Counted from the first letter of the stretch, positions 9,806 to 18,548 are shown. The stretch: DNA of 64,000 nt from Gammaproteobacteria bacterium (GCA_024638505.1 JAHEKE010000003.1:108622-172621), one strand, 5' to 3'. Notes: generated from the letters alone by a model not told the origin. Numbers and translations are program-made.

Positions 9806-10965
9806 TTCTCCCAAAAAGAGTGGTGGAGCACTATGTTTCGGACAAGCCTTTTGATCCGCTATCGATCGAGGCGTTGACTCCGGAGCAAGAAAAATACTAC
9901 ATGGCGTCACAATGGCAGTTGATGTGGCTAAAGCTGAAACGACACAAAGTTGCCATGTTCTCTGCGTACATTCTGTTCTTTGCTTATGTGACCTGCATAT
10001 TCACCGAGGTAATCTCTCCTTACAACCTGAACACACGACATACCAACAGGCTGTTTGCACCGCCGCAATCCGTCCATTTATTCCATCAAGGTTCATTCCA
10101 AGGTCCTTTTGTCTACGGCTATAAAGTCAATCTTAACATGACTAACCTCAAACGGGAATACACCGAGGATACAAACACGATCCATCGCCTGCGTTTTTTG
10201 TGCTCAGGGGACCCCTACCAGTTCTGGAACCTGTTTGAAGCCACATTTCATCTGGTGTGTCCAGCGAAAGACGGTTATTTTTTCTGGCTGGGAACGGATC
10301 GACTGGGGCGCGATATGTTATCTCGGATAATCCACGGCGCCCGTATATCGTTGACCATCGGTTTGATAGGTATTGTCATCAGTATGGCTTTGGGGATCGT
10401 CATTGGTGGTATCGCCGGCTACTACGGCGGGCAGATCGATAATGTGATACAGCGCGTCATCGAAGTATTCAGATCTTTTCCCGAACTGCCGCTGTGGATG
10501 AGCCTGTCAGCCATTTTACCCGTCAACTGGAGTCCGATTCTGGTATTCTTTGGTATCACCGTCATTCTCGCCTTCCTGGATTGGACCAGTCTGGCCCGCG
10601 CAGTGCGCTCCAGACTGCTGGCTCTGCGGGAAGAGGATTACTGTGCCGCCGCGCAGCTGATGGGCGCCCGCCCGCGCCGCATCATCGGACGGCATTTACT
10701 GCCAGGATTTCTCAGCCACCTTATTGCCTCCGCCACCCTGTCCATTCCATCCATGATCCTGGGCGAAACCGCGCTGAGCTTTCTCGGCCTGGGTTTGCGG
10801 CCACCCATTACCAGCTGGGGCGTGCTGCTGAATGAAGCGCAAAACATCAACGTAGTGGCGCTGTATCCCTGGCTCATGCTGCCGGTGGTGCCGGTCATTG
10901 TCGTCATTCTGGCGTTCAACTTTTTTGGCGACGGACTGCGCGACGCGGCTGATCCTTATAAGTGA
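9802..10965 (+). CDS. Peptide ABC transporter permease, DppC/YejE type
   Basis: 387 residues starting at GTG inside the end of the previous gene, preceded by a G-rich ribosome site. One N-terminal helix (about 50-70) is followed by a long periplasmic loop of about 110 residues before WLGTDRLGRDMLSR, a loop size seen in YejE but not in DppC. The remaining five helices carry the coupling loop around AAQLMGARPRRIIGRH. With the previous gene it forms the membrane channel of the importer. The next gene, a radical SAM protein, starts only 13 bases after the stop. Confidence 0.92.
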   Translation: MILPKRVVEHYVSDKPFDPLSIEALTPEQEKYYMASQWQLMWLKLKRHKVAMFSAYILFFAYVTCIFTEVISPYNLNTRHTNRLFAPPQSVHLFHQGSFQGPFVYGYKVNLNMTNLKREYTEDTNTIHRLRFLCSGDPYQFWNLFEATFHLVCPAKDGYFFWLGTDRLGRDMLSRIIHGARISLTIGLIGIVISMALGIVIGGIAGYYGGQIDNVIQRVIEVFRSFPELPLWMSLSAILPVNWSPILVFFGITVILAFLDWTSLARAVRSRLLALREEDYCAAAQLMGARPRRIIGRHLLPGFLSHLIASATLSIPSMILGETALSFLGLGLRPPITSWGVLLNEAQNINVVALYPWLMLPVVPVIVVILAFNFFGDGLRDAADPYK

Positions 10966-10978
10966 CTTCAATTCACTG

Positions 10979-12058
10979 ATGCCTCACGCTACTGATAGCG
11001 AGCAGCCAGCCAAAGCAGCGGTCGACTGGCAGTTTCTTGGTGTTCCGGTGCGGTCCTTCAATGTGGAGATTACCAATCGCTGCACCCTGAGCTGTCCGGA
11101 ATGCAGCCGCACCGGCAATCCATGGGTGCGCGAGAACCTGACCCAGCTGCCGCTGGATTTACTGCAAAGATTGTTTCCTCTTTCACAGCGAGGTGCCTTG
11201 GCGGGACTGAAAATCAATCTGTGCGGAACCTACGGCGACTGCATCTATCACACCCGGTTTCACCAGGTAATTGCACACTTCAAGGCGGCGGGTTTAAGCG
11301 TCATGATCGAAACCAACGGCAGTCATCGCAGCCGCGACTGGTGGAAGAAAACCTGCGCCCTGTTGGACCATAATGACTCCATCACTTTTTCCGTCGACGG
11401 TCTGCAGGACACCAACCATATCTACCGCATTAACTCGCGCTGGGAAGATATCATCCGCGCTATGGAATACTGCGCGCCCCGCGTTTTTGTTTCCTGGAAG
11501 TTCATCGTATTCCGTCACAATGAACACCAGATAGAACAGGCCAGGGAGCTGGCGGAGAAATTGGGCGTACGCGATATTACTTTTAAGAAAAGTGCGAGAT
11601 TCCGGGACGGCGATGATCCGCTTAAACCAAAAAACAGCGCCTACATCGGCGTGGTTAATCGCAATCGCAGAATGATACGCGAAGTGCGATCGGCCGGCCT
11701 GCCGCCGGCAGAGCTGGACCGGCGGGTTGCCATACGCCAGAACTGTTTCTCGGGTAAAGGGTTGGCGATTACGGCGCTGGGGTATCTTTACCCTTGTACC
11801 AACTGCGAGTCTGCTGATACTGCGACTTGGTTTTATCGTAACCGTGAGCATTTCAACCTGCGCAAGTACTCAATACAGGAAGTACTGACCTCATCCAAAT
11901 GGATGGAACTGCAAAAGCTGTGGCACAAGGCCTCCACTGCGCCGGGCATCTGTGCCCACACCTGCGGCGTCCATCGGGATTTCCAGCGGAGCTACAGTAA
12001 AGCGGCCCGCTGCGACCGACCCAATAAACCGGATGATGTGATTCGAATTGCTTTCTAG
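10979..12058 (+). CDS. Radical SAM protein with SPASM/twitch-like cysteine-rich C-terminus
   Basis: 359 residues from the ATG at 10979; an upstream in-frame start would lie inside the permease gene. The radical SAM motif CTLSCPEC (CX3CX2C: Cys35, Cys39, Cys42) binds the 4Fe-4S cluster that cleaves S-adenosylmethionine. The C-terminal third has further cysteines (NCF, YPCTNC, GICAHTC, ARCD), enough for an auxiliary cluster as in SPASM proteins that modify peptides or sugars. The gene follows the peptide-importer permease by 13 bases and may share its transcript. No precursor peptide gene was found beside it. The reaction and substrate are unknown. Confidence 0.85.
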   Translation: MPHATDSEQPAKAAVDWQFLGVPVRSFNVEITNRCTLSCPECSRTGNPWVRENLTQLPLDLLQRLFPLSQRGALAGLKINLCGTYGDCIYHTRFHQVIAHFKAAGLSVMIETNGSHRSRDWWKKTCALLDHNDSITFSVDGLQDTNHIYRINSRWEDIIRAMEYCAPRVFVSWKFIVFRHNEHQIEQARELAEKLGVRDITFKKSARFRDGDDPLKPKNSAYIGVVNRNRRMIREVRSAGLPPAELDRRVAIRQNCFSGKGLAITALGYLYPCTNCESADTATWFYRNREHFNLRKYSIQEVLTSSKWMELQKLWHKASTAPGICAHTCGVHRDFQRSYSKAARCDRPNKPDDVIRIAF

Positions 12059-12080
12059 TGCAGTCCGCTGTGCTTTTACA

Positions 12081-12094
12081 CTGATCTACATCAA
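12081..12094 (+). promoter_or_regulatory. FNR/Anr-like binding site upstream of the PA14 gene
   Basis: CTGAT-CTAC-ATCAA, read on the other strand as TTGAT-N4-ATCAG, matches the FNR/CRP-family consensus TTGAT-N4-ATCAA at 9 of 10 positions. It lies about 71 bases before the transcription start predicted from the promoter at 12125-12152, a spacing used by class I FNR-type activation. Inference from sequence only. Confidence 0.4.
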
Positions 12095-12124
12095 GCAATA
12101 GCTGCGCGATCATATAAACGCGCT

Positions 12125-12152
12125 TTGTTTAAAACCGGTGTACCAGTATACT
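12125..12152 (+). promoter_or_regulatory. Possible sigma70-type promoter before the PA14 gene
   Basis: TTGTTT at 12125-12130 and TATACT at 12147-12152 with a 16-base spacer, about 40 bases before the chosen start codon at 12192. Together with the FNR-like box it suggests the PA14 and methyltransferase genes have their own promoter in addition to any read-through from the importer. Confidence 0.4.
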
Positions 12153-12191
12153 GATTCGACAATACTTAAAATGGCCACACCGGAGGAAGCG

Positions 12192-12830
12192 ATGGCGCGC
12201 CCTTTTATGCTGCGGGTGATAACCCTACCATTTCGATTAATCACGTTGTGCGGACTGTTGTCCAGTTTCGCCCTGCTCAGTTCACTGACCCACGCAGCCG
12301 ACCCGTTTGCGGTTGAACCACTGTCACCGCAGCCGGCGAGCGATGCGGTCAAGCCTGGTCTGGCGGTAGACTATCTCTATCAAAAGTTTTACACGCTGGA
12401 AGAGATCTACGAGGCTGACGTTGATCCTGTCCCCGGACAGCCGATCCCGCAGCTGAATCAGCTCACCGAAACTGATGCCAACACCGGAGAAGACAAGATC
12501 ATCAACGTGTTAACCTCTGATCAGGATATGATGGTGGGAGCGTTTATTCGCGGCGCTATAAATTTTGCACAAGCCGGTGACTACACGCTGCACCTGGTGT
12601 CCAATGACGGCGCTCGGTTCTGGGTAGGTGGGGTTATGCTTTGGGATGATCCAGAGGTTCATTTCGATCGAGAGTCCGATCCACTGCGGCTGGTAGTTCC
12701 CGAGGCTGGCTGGTACGAGCTGAAGATCGATTATTACCAGAAAAAAGGAACGTGGGCGCTGCAGTTACTGTGGATACCGCCGGGAGGAGAGAAAGTCGTG
12801 GTTCCGCCGGAGGCGCTTGGCCATCTCTGA
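12192..12830 (+). CDS. Exported PA14-like domain protein
   Basis: 212 residues from an ATG with a GGAGGAAG ribosome site; longer in-frame starts at 12138 and 12171 lack one. A signal peptide or N-terminal anchor spans about residues 6-34, ending near THAAD. The rest resembles a PA14 domain: GLAVDYLYQKFYTLEEI at the start, the central SNDGARFWVGGVML strand pair and WYELKIDYYQKKGTWALQLLW near the end. PA14 folds bind carbohydrates and occur in glycosidases, adhesins and toxins. The protein is probably periplasmic or surface-exposed. No enzyme domain is attached, so it may be a stand-alone glycan-binding module; that function is inferred. Confidence 0.75.
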   Translation: MARPFMLRVITLPFRLITLCGLLSSFALLSSLTHAADPFAVEPLSPQPASDAVKPGLAVDYLYQKFYTLEEIYEADVDPVPGQPIPQLNQLTETDANTGEDKIINVLTSDQDMMVGAFIRGAINFAQAGDYTLHLVSNDGARFWVGGVMLWDDPEVHFDRESDPLRLVVPEAGWYELKIDYYQKKGTWALQLLWIPPGGEKVVVPPEALGHL

Positions 12831-12845
12831 CCGCCGGACTGGATC

Positions 12846-12864
12846 TGTGTGCGCAACGCACGCA
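12846..12864 (+). other. Hairpin between PA14 and methyltransferase genes
   Basis: An 8-base stem (TGTGTGCG pairing with CGCACGCA, one G-U pair) around a CAA loop, 15 bases after the PA14 stop. There is no T-tract, so it is more likely an mRNA-processing or stabilising hairpin than a terminator. Confidence 0.4.
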
Positions 12865-12929
12865 GATGAACACTCTTTTGGCTGGATTTCGAATGCGGAA
12901 TTTGAGCTATCGCGTTATCGCTGCCAGCA

Positions 12930-13637
12930 ATGAGCATCGTCACTGACAACCATCCCGTTCGGTCCGAGGATAAGGACGAGTTTTATCATGATATTCTCGA
13001 TGGACTATACGTTTTTCTGGATAGCCCTTTAATACTGGACATACTGCATGCCATAAGAAAGTACCCGCTTTTACGCTTGGGGCACGCACTGAATGAAAAT
13101 CAGGTTACCTGCAAAAAGTGGCTGCTAAAAAAGCTGGCTGAAAATTGTGGAACGCGGTTCCGCAATGTCTACATTCTGGGCGGCTGGTACGGCGTACTGG
13201 GTGCTATGTTGCTGCACGATCCCAGCTTCGAGGTGAAGCAGGTGGTTTCTATAGACATAGACGCGCAGTGCAAGCCGATCGCTGATGCATTGAACAGGAC
13301 GCATGTGCGGAACAAGAAATTCGAATCAATAACGGAGGATATATACAACCTTGATTATGCTCGATTGATCCAAGCAGAGGCGGACGCCGACACACCAGAT
13401 TTACTCATAAACACGAGTTGCGAGCACCTATCTGATAGCGAGTTATGGCTGCAGAAAATCCCCGACCGCACGTTAATGGTAGTGCAGTCCAACGACTATT
13501 TCGGGTGTGAGGAACATATCAACTGTATCCCGGATCTGGAGACTTTCATTGGGCAGGTAAAGTTATCGGAGTTGAAGTACCGGGGGTACTTCAAGCTTAA
13601 AAAGTACACGAGGTTCATGCTCATTGGAACGAAATGA
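12930..13637 (+). CDS. Class I SAM-dependent methyltransferase-like protein
   Basis: 235 residues, cytoplasmic. The SAM-binding glycine loop is YILGGWYGVLGAML near residues 80-93, followed by an acidic strand end VVSIDIDAQC (about 105-115) that would hold the ribose; DLLINTSCEHL is the motif IV-like strand. The glycine loop is unusual in having GGWYG rather than GxGxG. Residues 27-70, with DSPLILDIL and LRLGHALNE, form a helical N-terminal cap. No strong ribosome site precedes the ATG. It ends 48 bases before the end of the convergent nhaA gene. The acceptor molecule is unknown. Confidence 0.65.
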   Translation: MSIVTDNHPVRSEDKDEFYHDILDGLYVFLDSPLILDILHAIRKYPLLRLGHALNENQVTCKKWLLKKLAENCGTRFRNVYILGGWYGVLGAMLLHDPSFEVKQVVSIDIDAQCKPIADALNRTHVRNKKFESITEDIYNLDYARLIQAEADADTPDLLINTSCEHLSDSELWLQKIPDRTLMVVQSNDYFGCEEHINCIPDLETFIGQVKLSELKYRGYFKLKKYTRFMLIGTK

Positions 13638-13685
13638 AAATTGACTGGAGGGCGCGAGCGGGCGGAGGTAGGCTACAGCGGCACT

Positions 13686-15005
13686 TCAGGTTGGTCTGTT
13701 TTGCCCGGGCAGGACGTAGCTCAGAACAACGGCGCCCAGTACGCCGGCGCTGAACGACGCTACCAGAATACCAACTTTTGCCTGATCGATGAGGGCGTCG
13801 CTGGTAAAGGCCAGCTCACTGATGAAAATCGACATGGTAAAGCCTATGCCGGACAGACAGCCGGCCCCCAAAAGCTGCATGATTGTTACATCCTCGAGCT
13901 CAACTTTCGCTAAATTCAATGCCAGCCAGCTGCCCAGCAGGACCCCAATGGGTTTTCCCAGGACGAGCCCAACAATGACGCCCAGGCTGATCCCTGTGGG
14001 AAATCCCTCCAGGTTTTCAGCGCTCAGCGCGACACCGGCGCTGAACAGAGCGAAAAGAGGAAGTATAACGAAGGCAGACAGCGCATGAAGTCGATGCTCC
14101 AGCGCCTGCGCAGGCGGAATGGCATCCTCAACCGTAAACAGAAACTGCATCATCGTCTTGCGACGTCTGGCGTCGTGTATTAAAGCGTCGAGTGAATTGT
14201 CCTTGCCGTGCACCTGTTTGAGTAACCCGCCAGTGATGTTCATGAACTCGGCTGGGTCGATGCTGGGGCGAACAGGAATTACCATAGCCACCATTACCCC
14301 GGCAATGGTTGCATGCACGCCTGATCCCAGCACGTCGACCCAGACCAGCAGAGCAAGAACGGTGTAAACCCAGGTCGCCCGAACCCCCACGCGGTTTGCT
14401 ACCACCATCAGAGCCACGCATATCCCAGCGATAACCAGAGGCAGTATCGACAAATCCGGGGTGTAGAATAGCGCAATCACCGCAACTGCCAGCAGGTCGT
14501 CGGCGATGGCCAGCGCGGTAAGGAATACCTTCAGCCCCACCGGAACACGTGATCCGAACAGGGCCAGCACTCCCAACGCGAATGCGATATCGGTGGCCAT
14601 GGGAATGCCCCAGCCGGCAAAGCCTTCGCTCCCGGCGGTGAGCAACGCGTAAAGGGCGGCGGGTACAATCGCACCGCCCAAAGCAGCACAAACCGGCAGC
14701 ATGGCCTTGTCTCTGCTGGAAAGTTCGCCAACGACGATTTCACGCTTAATCTCAAGCCCGACGACGAAAAAGAAGATCGCCATCAACCCGTCTTTTATCC
14801 AGTGCGATAGAGACAGTTTAAACTCCCAGCTGCCGAACTGGATTCCAACATAGGTGTGAGACAGCTCAAAATAATACGCCGCCCAGGGTGAGTTAGCCCA
14901 GACTAAGGCGATGGCTGCGGCAATGACAAGCACCAGGCTACCCGCCACCTGGGAATGCAGAAAGCTTTGAAACATACTTTTCTGCGTGACGTGTCCAACA
15001 ACCAT
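13686..15005 (-). CDS. nhaA: Na+/H+ antiporter NhaA
   Basis: 439 residues from the ATG at 15005, which has a GAGGAG ribosome site; a TTG start 12 codons upstream (15041) is possible but has none. Hydrophobic throughout, with the NhaA hallmarks GLEIKREIVVGEL, the TDIAFALGVL helix-4 unwound segment and ALAIADDLLAVAVIALFY, which carries the two adjacent aspartates that bind sodium and protons. It exchanges cytoplasmic sodium for external protons, fitting a marine or saline habitat. It stands alone on the reverse strand between two forward accessory clusters, and splits them. Confidence 0.96.
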   Translation of the reverse strand: MVVGHVTQKSMFQSFLHSQVAGSLVLVIAAAIALVWANSPWAAYYFELSHTYVGIQFGSWEFKLSLSHWIKDGLMAIFFFVVGLEIKREIVVGELSSRDKAMLPVCAALGGAIVPAALYALLTAGSEGFAGWGIPMATDIAFALGVLALFGSRVPVGLKVFLTALAIADDLLAVAVIALFYTPDLSILPLVIAGICVALMVVANRVGVRATWVYTVLALLVWVDVLGSGVHATIAGVMVAMVIPVRPSIDPAEFMNITGGLLKQVHGKDNSLDALIHDARRRKTMMQFLFTVEDAIPPAQALEHRLHALSAFVILPLFALFSAGVALSAENLEGFPTGISLGVIVGLVLGKPIGVLLGSWLALNLAKVELEDVTIMQLLGAGCLSGIGFTMSIFISELAFTSDALIDQAKVGILVASFSAGVLGAVVLSYVLPGQNRPT

Positions 15006-15142
15006 TGGTGCAACTCCTCGATCATTTTCAGGTTTCGTCAAGTGTAGCGTGAAACATAAGGAAGCGTCTTCACCCCGCGGGTCGCACGAAACTATGGGCC
15101 TAAAGTTAGCCGTGTACTGCTTTCGCGGTGGGGCATGAAGAC

Positions 15143-15162
15143 AGCGGGCTTGTTTCCCCGCT
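15143..15162 (+). other. Hairpin in the leader of the GT2-radical SAM gene
   Basis: AGCGGG and CCCGCT are separated by 8 bases and lie just before an AAGGAG ribosome site (15170-15175). The hairpin could affect translation of the gene that follows. There is no T-tract. Confidence 0.35.
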
Positions 15163-15176
15163 TCTGCTGAAGGAGA

Positions 15177-17240
15177 ATGTTTATTGGAATTCGAAATAAC
15201 AGTGGTATGTGCATGAAGTTTTCAATCATTATCCCCACCTACAACAGGCCTGCGGACCTCGCTGCCTGTCTGCACAGCATCCAGACACAGGGTGGGGAAC
15301 ATCTGTTGCAAACCATCGTTGTTGACGATGCCGGCAGCTGCGATTTATCGGCGCTGATGCCGGTTATTGATGTGTATATGAAGAATGCAACAAATCTTGG
15401 CCCATCATACTCGCGCAACATCGCGGCTAAAAAAAGTACGGGCGATATTCTGTTGTTTCTGGATGACGATACCGAACTGTTGCCCCACAGTATCGACGAG
15501 CTCAGTAAGATTCTGGCAAAGCATCCTGAAATTGGTGCGGTCGGCGGATGTGGGCCGGCCGATGCGTCGGGGCGGGATGTTGAGTTCATTTCCAGCAAGA
15601 TATGCAACTCATTCAAGCACGAAAAATACATTTATTACCCGCCCTCAGCGGAAGAAAAATATTTAAGGATAGTGGGACCGAATAAACGCAGCAAATACTC
15701 CTGTTACCCGCCTATGACGGATGGGCAGAATGCGCTGTACGACTGCGACCACGTTGAAAGCGCATTCCTTGCCGTGCCAAAAAACGTATTTCAGGAAGTC
15801 GGCGGATACGATCCTTATTGGTTTTACATGTGCGAGGACCGGGATCTGTGTCTAGAAATCAAGGCCAGAGGTTATCGCGTCGTTGCCGCATGGGCCGCTC
15901 GCGCTATTCATCATAACCGTACCTCTTATGAGGCAGAAGACGACGCCGGTCGAAGAAAAATCCGCAATGAACGGGTGCTCGAGGTTATACTTAAAAGACA
16001 GGGGAAGGCTGCAGGCTTGAAATGGATGTACGGTCACCGCAAGCACGCCCTGCATAAACAGAACCTGCCTGGGCTGTTGAAGGTCATGCGGACGGCGGGG
16101 AAGCTGCGAATGAGAAAGGGGGTCAATTACCTCGATCAGGATGAACTCGATAAGTATTTTGTAGGCAAGACGGCAGAACACCTGGCTGCGGTGCACCCGT
16201 TTCCGGTAGATCGTTACCCGAAGACTCCGTCAAGTCTGGTGTTGTTTATCAACAACCGCTGCAACATGGCTTGTGATCACTGCTTTATTCCGGACCTTAA
16301 TACCAAAACGCCGGAGATGAGCAGCGAAGAAATCATGCGTATTGTCGATTCCTTCAATCAGCCCCTCGATGTCACGCTAACCGGTGGCGAGGCTTTGCTG
16401 ACTAAAGACATCGAACGGATCCTGGATTACATAATGGCAAATCGATATGTGCGTTATCTAGGTTTGCTGACCAACGGTTCCATGCCGGAGAGGTTAGCCA
16501 CAATCTGCGAAAAGATCGTCACCAGGTACCCGATGAAAAAACTCAAGGTGCAGATTTCTTTGGATGGCCCGGAACCAGTTCATAACGAGATCAGGAAAAT
16601 GCGCCGCGGCTATGAGAAGGCGATAAAAAGCTTTGAACGGCTGATGCAGGTAAAGAGGAAACACAAAAACCTCAAGTTCACCGCAGCCATCACCTTGATG
16701 CGGGAAAATCTGGACTTCGTCGAGAAGCTTGTCGACGATCTCGAACGGATTAATGTGCCAAGCAAAATGTCGATGATTCGAGGAAATTCTTTCAGCACAT
16801 TCGGTGTACCGGCCAGCATATTAAAGCAAGAATATGAACCGCAGAAACCCTATTTGCAAAACGATCTCGACGCGGTAAAGCAGTTCCTGGATCGGATAGA
16901 AAATAAACACCCAGGCTACTTTAAGGGATATCAGCGGCAGAAGCTTGATATCATGTTGGATACCTTAAGGCATCGAAAAAGAACTTTTCCCTGCCGCGCA
17001 GGTTATGACGACGTCGTCATCTACGCCGACGGATATGTGGCCGTGTGCGAGCAGGTCGCTCCTTTCGGCCACTTGAGCCAATGGAACTGGAGTCTGGCCG
17101 CGGCCTGGAACTCGCTAGAGGCGTGGCAGCATCGAGCGCTAACCAGCGGTTGCGCCTGTATAAATGGATGTAATATATCGACCCACCTGGACTTACAGCA
17201 ACAGCAGAACCCGCAGCAAGAGGCGGTCAGCGTACTCTAA
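15177..17240 (+). CDS. Fusion of family 2 glycosyltransferase and radical SAM/SPASM enzyme
   Basis: 687 residues in one uninterrupted frame. Residues 13-280 are a GT-A family 2 glycosyltransferase: FSIIIPTYNRP at the nucleotide-binding strand, the metal-binding LFLDDDTELLP (Asp96-98), and a late FYMCEDRDLCLE acceptor segment. Residues about 350-670 are a radical SAM domain with NNRCNMACDHCF (Cys362, Cys366, Cys369), the SAM-binding TLTGGEAL and the SPASM-like cysteines FPCRAG, VAVCEQ and CACINGC. A lysine- and arginine-rich linker joins them. Both active sites look intact, so the protein may glycosylate and radically modify the same substrate. The ATG at 15177 is only one base from its ribosome site; starts at 15207 or 15213 are alternatives. 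A methyltransferase gene follows by 9 bases. Confidence 0.88.
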   Translation: MFIGIRNNSGMCMKFSIIIPTYNRPADLAACLHSIQTQGGEHLLQTIVVDDAGSCDLSALMPVIDVYMKNATNLGPSYSRNIAAKKSTGDILLFLDDDTELLPHSIDELSKILAKHPEIGAVGGCGPADASGRDVEFISSKICNSFKHEKYIYYPPSAEEKYLRIVGPNKRSKYSCYPPMTDGQNALYDCDHVESAFLAVPKNVFQEVGGYDPYWFYMCEDRDLCLEIKARGYRVVAAWAARAIHHNRTSYEAEDDAGRRKIRNERVLEVILKRQGKAAGLKWMYGHRKHALHKQNLPGLLKVMRTAGKLRMRKGVNYLDQDELDKYFVGKTAEHLAAVHPFPVDRYPKTPSSLVLFINNRCNMACDHCFIPDLNTKTPEMSSEEIMRIVDSFNQPLDVTLTGGEALLTKDIERILDYIMANRYVRYLGLLTNGSMPERLATICEKIVTRYPMKKLKVQISLDGPEPVHNEIRKMRRGYEKAIKSFERLMQVKRKHKNLKFTAAITLMRENLDFVEKLVDDLERINVPSKMSMIRGNSFSTFGVPASILKQEYEPQKPYLQNDLDAVKQFLDRIENKHPGYFKGYQRQKLDIMLDTLRHRKRTFPCRAGYDDVVIYADGYVAVCEQVAPFGHLSQWNWSLAAAWNSLEAWQHRALTSGCACINGCNISTHLDLQQQQNPQQEAVSVL

Positions 17241-17249
17241 CCAGGTGGC

Positions 17250-17960
17250 ATGGCCGAAGCGAGCGGAACGAGGAAACTTTTGGAACTGAAAAAAGAACGG
17301 GTCAGCGATAAACTTGACCACTCGTCTGTCATAAGCGGTGAGCAAAGGTGGGTGGATCCCGGACAGGAACTCCGTTACTCAGCGGAAACTCAGGACGAAG
17401 CTTATCAGGCCGGCGCCTATGACGTTATTGAGTCTCTCGATTTTTCTGCCCGCATCGCCGTGCAGGCTGGATACGTTATCCATCAGCGCGCTCAATCAGT
17501 GCTGGATATTGGCTGTGGTACCGGAGAGTTACTAAAATATTTAAATCCCAATATTCGCTATGTGGGTATGGATATTTCACCAACGGCAATAGCAATCGCG
17601 ACGCAGCGTTATTCGAACTACCCGCACGCTGAGTTTTTCGCGTCCGACTTCAGACGGTGGGATAGCCCCGATGACGAGTACGACTGCATCGTCTGGGCCG
17701 GCATCGGTCGTACCTGGACCCGCGGCGGACGAAAAGGGGATAAACGTGATTGGCTCAACATTCTGCTCTCGCTGAATCGCTACCTGGCCAGGGACGGAGT
17801 AATTATTATTGAAGCAACCAAGGACCACTGGCCGAAACTATCAAAACTGATTGCCGCTGACTATGCGGTGTTGGCGGGCAACGATATAGATTGCCTGGTG
17901 AATGATCACCGGGCGGTTCGATCTACACGCGTTATCCAACCACGCAATATGCAGACTTAA
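17250..17960 (+). CDS. Class I SAM-dependent methyltransferase
   Basis: 236 residues, cytoplasmic. Motif I is VLDIGCGTGELL (about residues 84-95), the ribose-binding acid is in YVGMDISPTAI, and ASDFRRWDSP followed by CIVWAGIGRTWTRGG is the motif II-IV region. It has a clear AGGTGG ribosome site and starts 9 bases after the GT2-radical SAM fusion, so it is probably in that operon. The first 70 residues are charged and lack a known domain. It belongs to the broad methyltransferase-25/11 type group; the acceptor is unknown, but by context would be the product of the fusion enzyme. Confidence 0.85.
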   Translation: MAEASGTRKLLELKKERVSDKLDHSSVISGEQRWVDPGQELRYSAETQDEAYQAGAYDVIESLDFSARIAVQAGYVIHQRAQSVLDIGCGTGELLKYLNPNIRYVGMDISPTAIAIATQRYSNYPHAEFFASDFRRWDSPDDEYDCIVWAGIGRTWTRGGRKGDKRDWLNILLSLNRYLARDGVIIIEATKDHWPKLSKLIAADYAVLAGNDIDCLVNDHRAVRSTRVIQPRNMQT

Positions 17961-17969
17961 TAATGTGCA

Positions 17970-18548
17970 ATGGCTAGACCGGGCTTTCTTACTAAACTTG
18001 ACATACATTACGATATTGCCAAGATTCAGGCGGTGGTAAATGACCGCTATCATCTGTTCGGAGATAACAACGTCCTGCTGGTAAACTCGCATCCGGAGAG
18101 CGAGGATCCGTTGCGGGATTACTCAGGATGGCTGCCGGAGGATATCAGCGAGGATGACTTCACCGTTGTTAACAGAGAATTTCGCGGGACCGCGCTCGAA
18201 GATCTGCTGCAACAGCTGCCTTTCCCCTATAGGCGGACCCGGCTTATGCGCCTGCAGAAAAAAACCTGTCTTACCATCCACAACGATACCTGCTTGCGTT
18301 ATCACTATGCCATAAAAACCAATCCCGCCTGTTTTCTGGTACAGATGAAGGACAATATCGGGGAATTCCACCACGTTCCAGCAGATGGATATCTGTATGA
18401 GATGGACGGAACGAAGACACACATGGCGCTCAACGCAAGTAAGGAGGAGCGTATACATCTCGTCATCAGTTCATTGAAGTTGGATAACATTTGTGAAGCC
18501 CGGCCGGCGGCGTTCTACAGCGGTGATATGCTGGGGCAAAAGAGCTGA
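17970..18548 (+). CDS. Aspartyl/asparaginyl beta-hydroxylase-like 2-oxoglutarate dioxygenase
   Basis: 192 residues. The C-terminal two thirds resemble the double-stranded beta-helix of Asp/Asn beta-hydroxylases: TRLMRL, then IHNDTC (His104 and Asp106 as metal ligands), RYHYAIKTNP, KTHMALN (His151 as third ligand) and RIHLVIS (Arg161 as likely 2-oxoglutarate anchor). Members hydroxylate protein side chains, amino acids or lipids using iron, oxygen and 2-oxoglutarate. The gene is 9 bases behind the methyltransferase and is the last of this forward cluster; the convergent cytochrome-like gene ends 31 bases away. The substrate is not known. The family assignment rests on the motif spacing. Confidence 0.7.
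   Translation: MARPGFLTKLDIHYDIAKIQAVVNDRYHLFGDNNVLLVNSHPESEDPLRDYSGWLPEDISEDDFTVVNREFRGTALEDLLQQLPFPYRRTRLMRLQKKTCLTIHNDTCLRYHYAIKTNPACFLVQMKDNIGEFHHVPADGYLYEMDGTKTHMALNASKEERIHLVISSLKLDNICEARPAAFYSGDMLGQKS

Noticed and set aside
13641..13913. Forward 90-codon frame after the small methyltransferase, as a possible precursor peptide
   Set aside because: It lies entirely antisense to the end of nhaA, has no ribosome site and its composition follows the complementary strand of nhaA.
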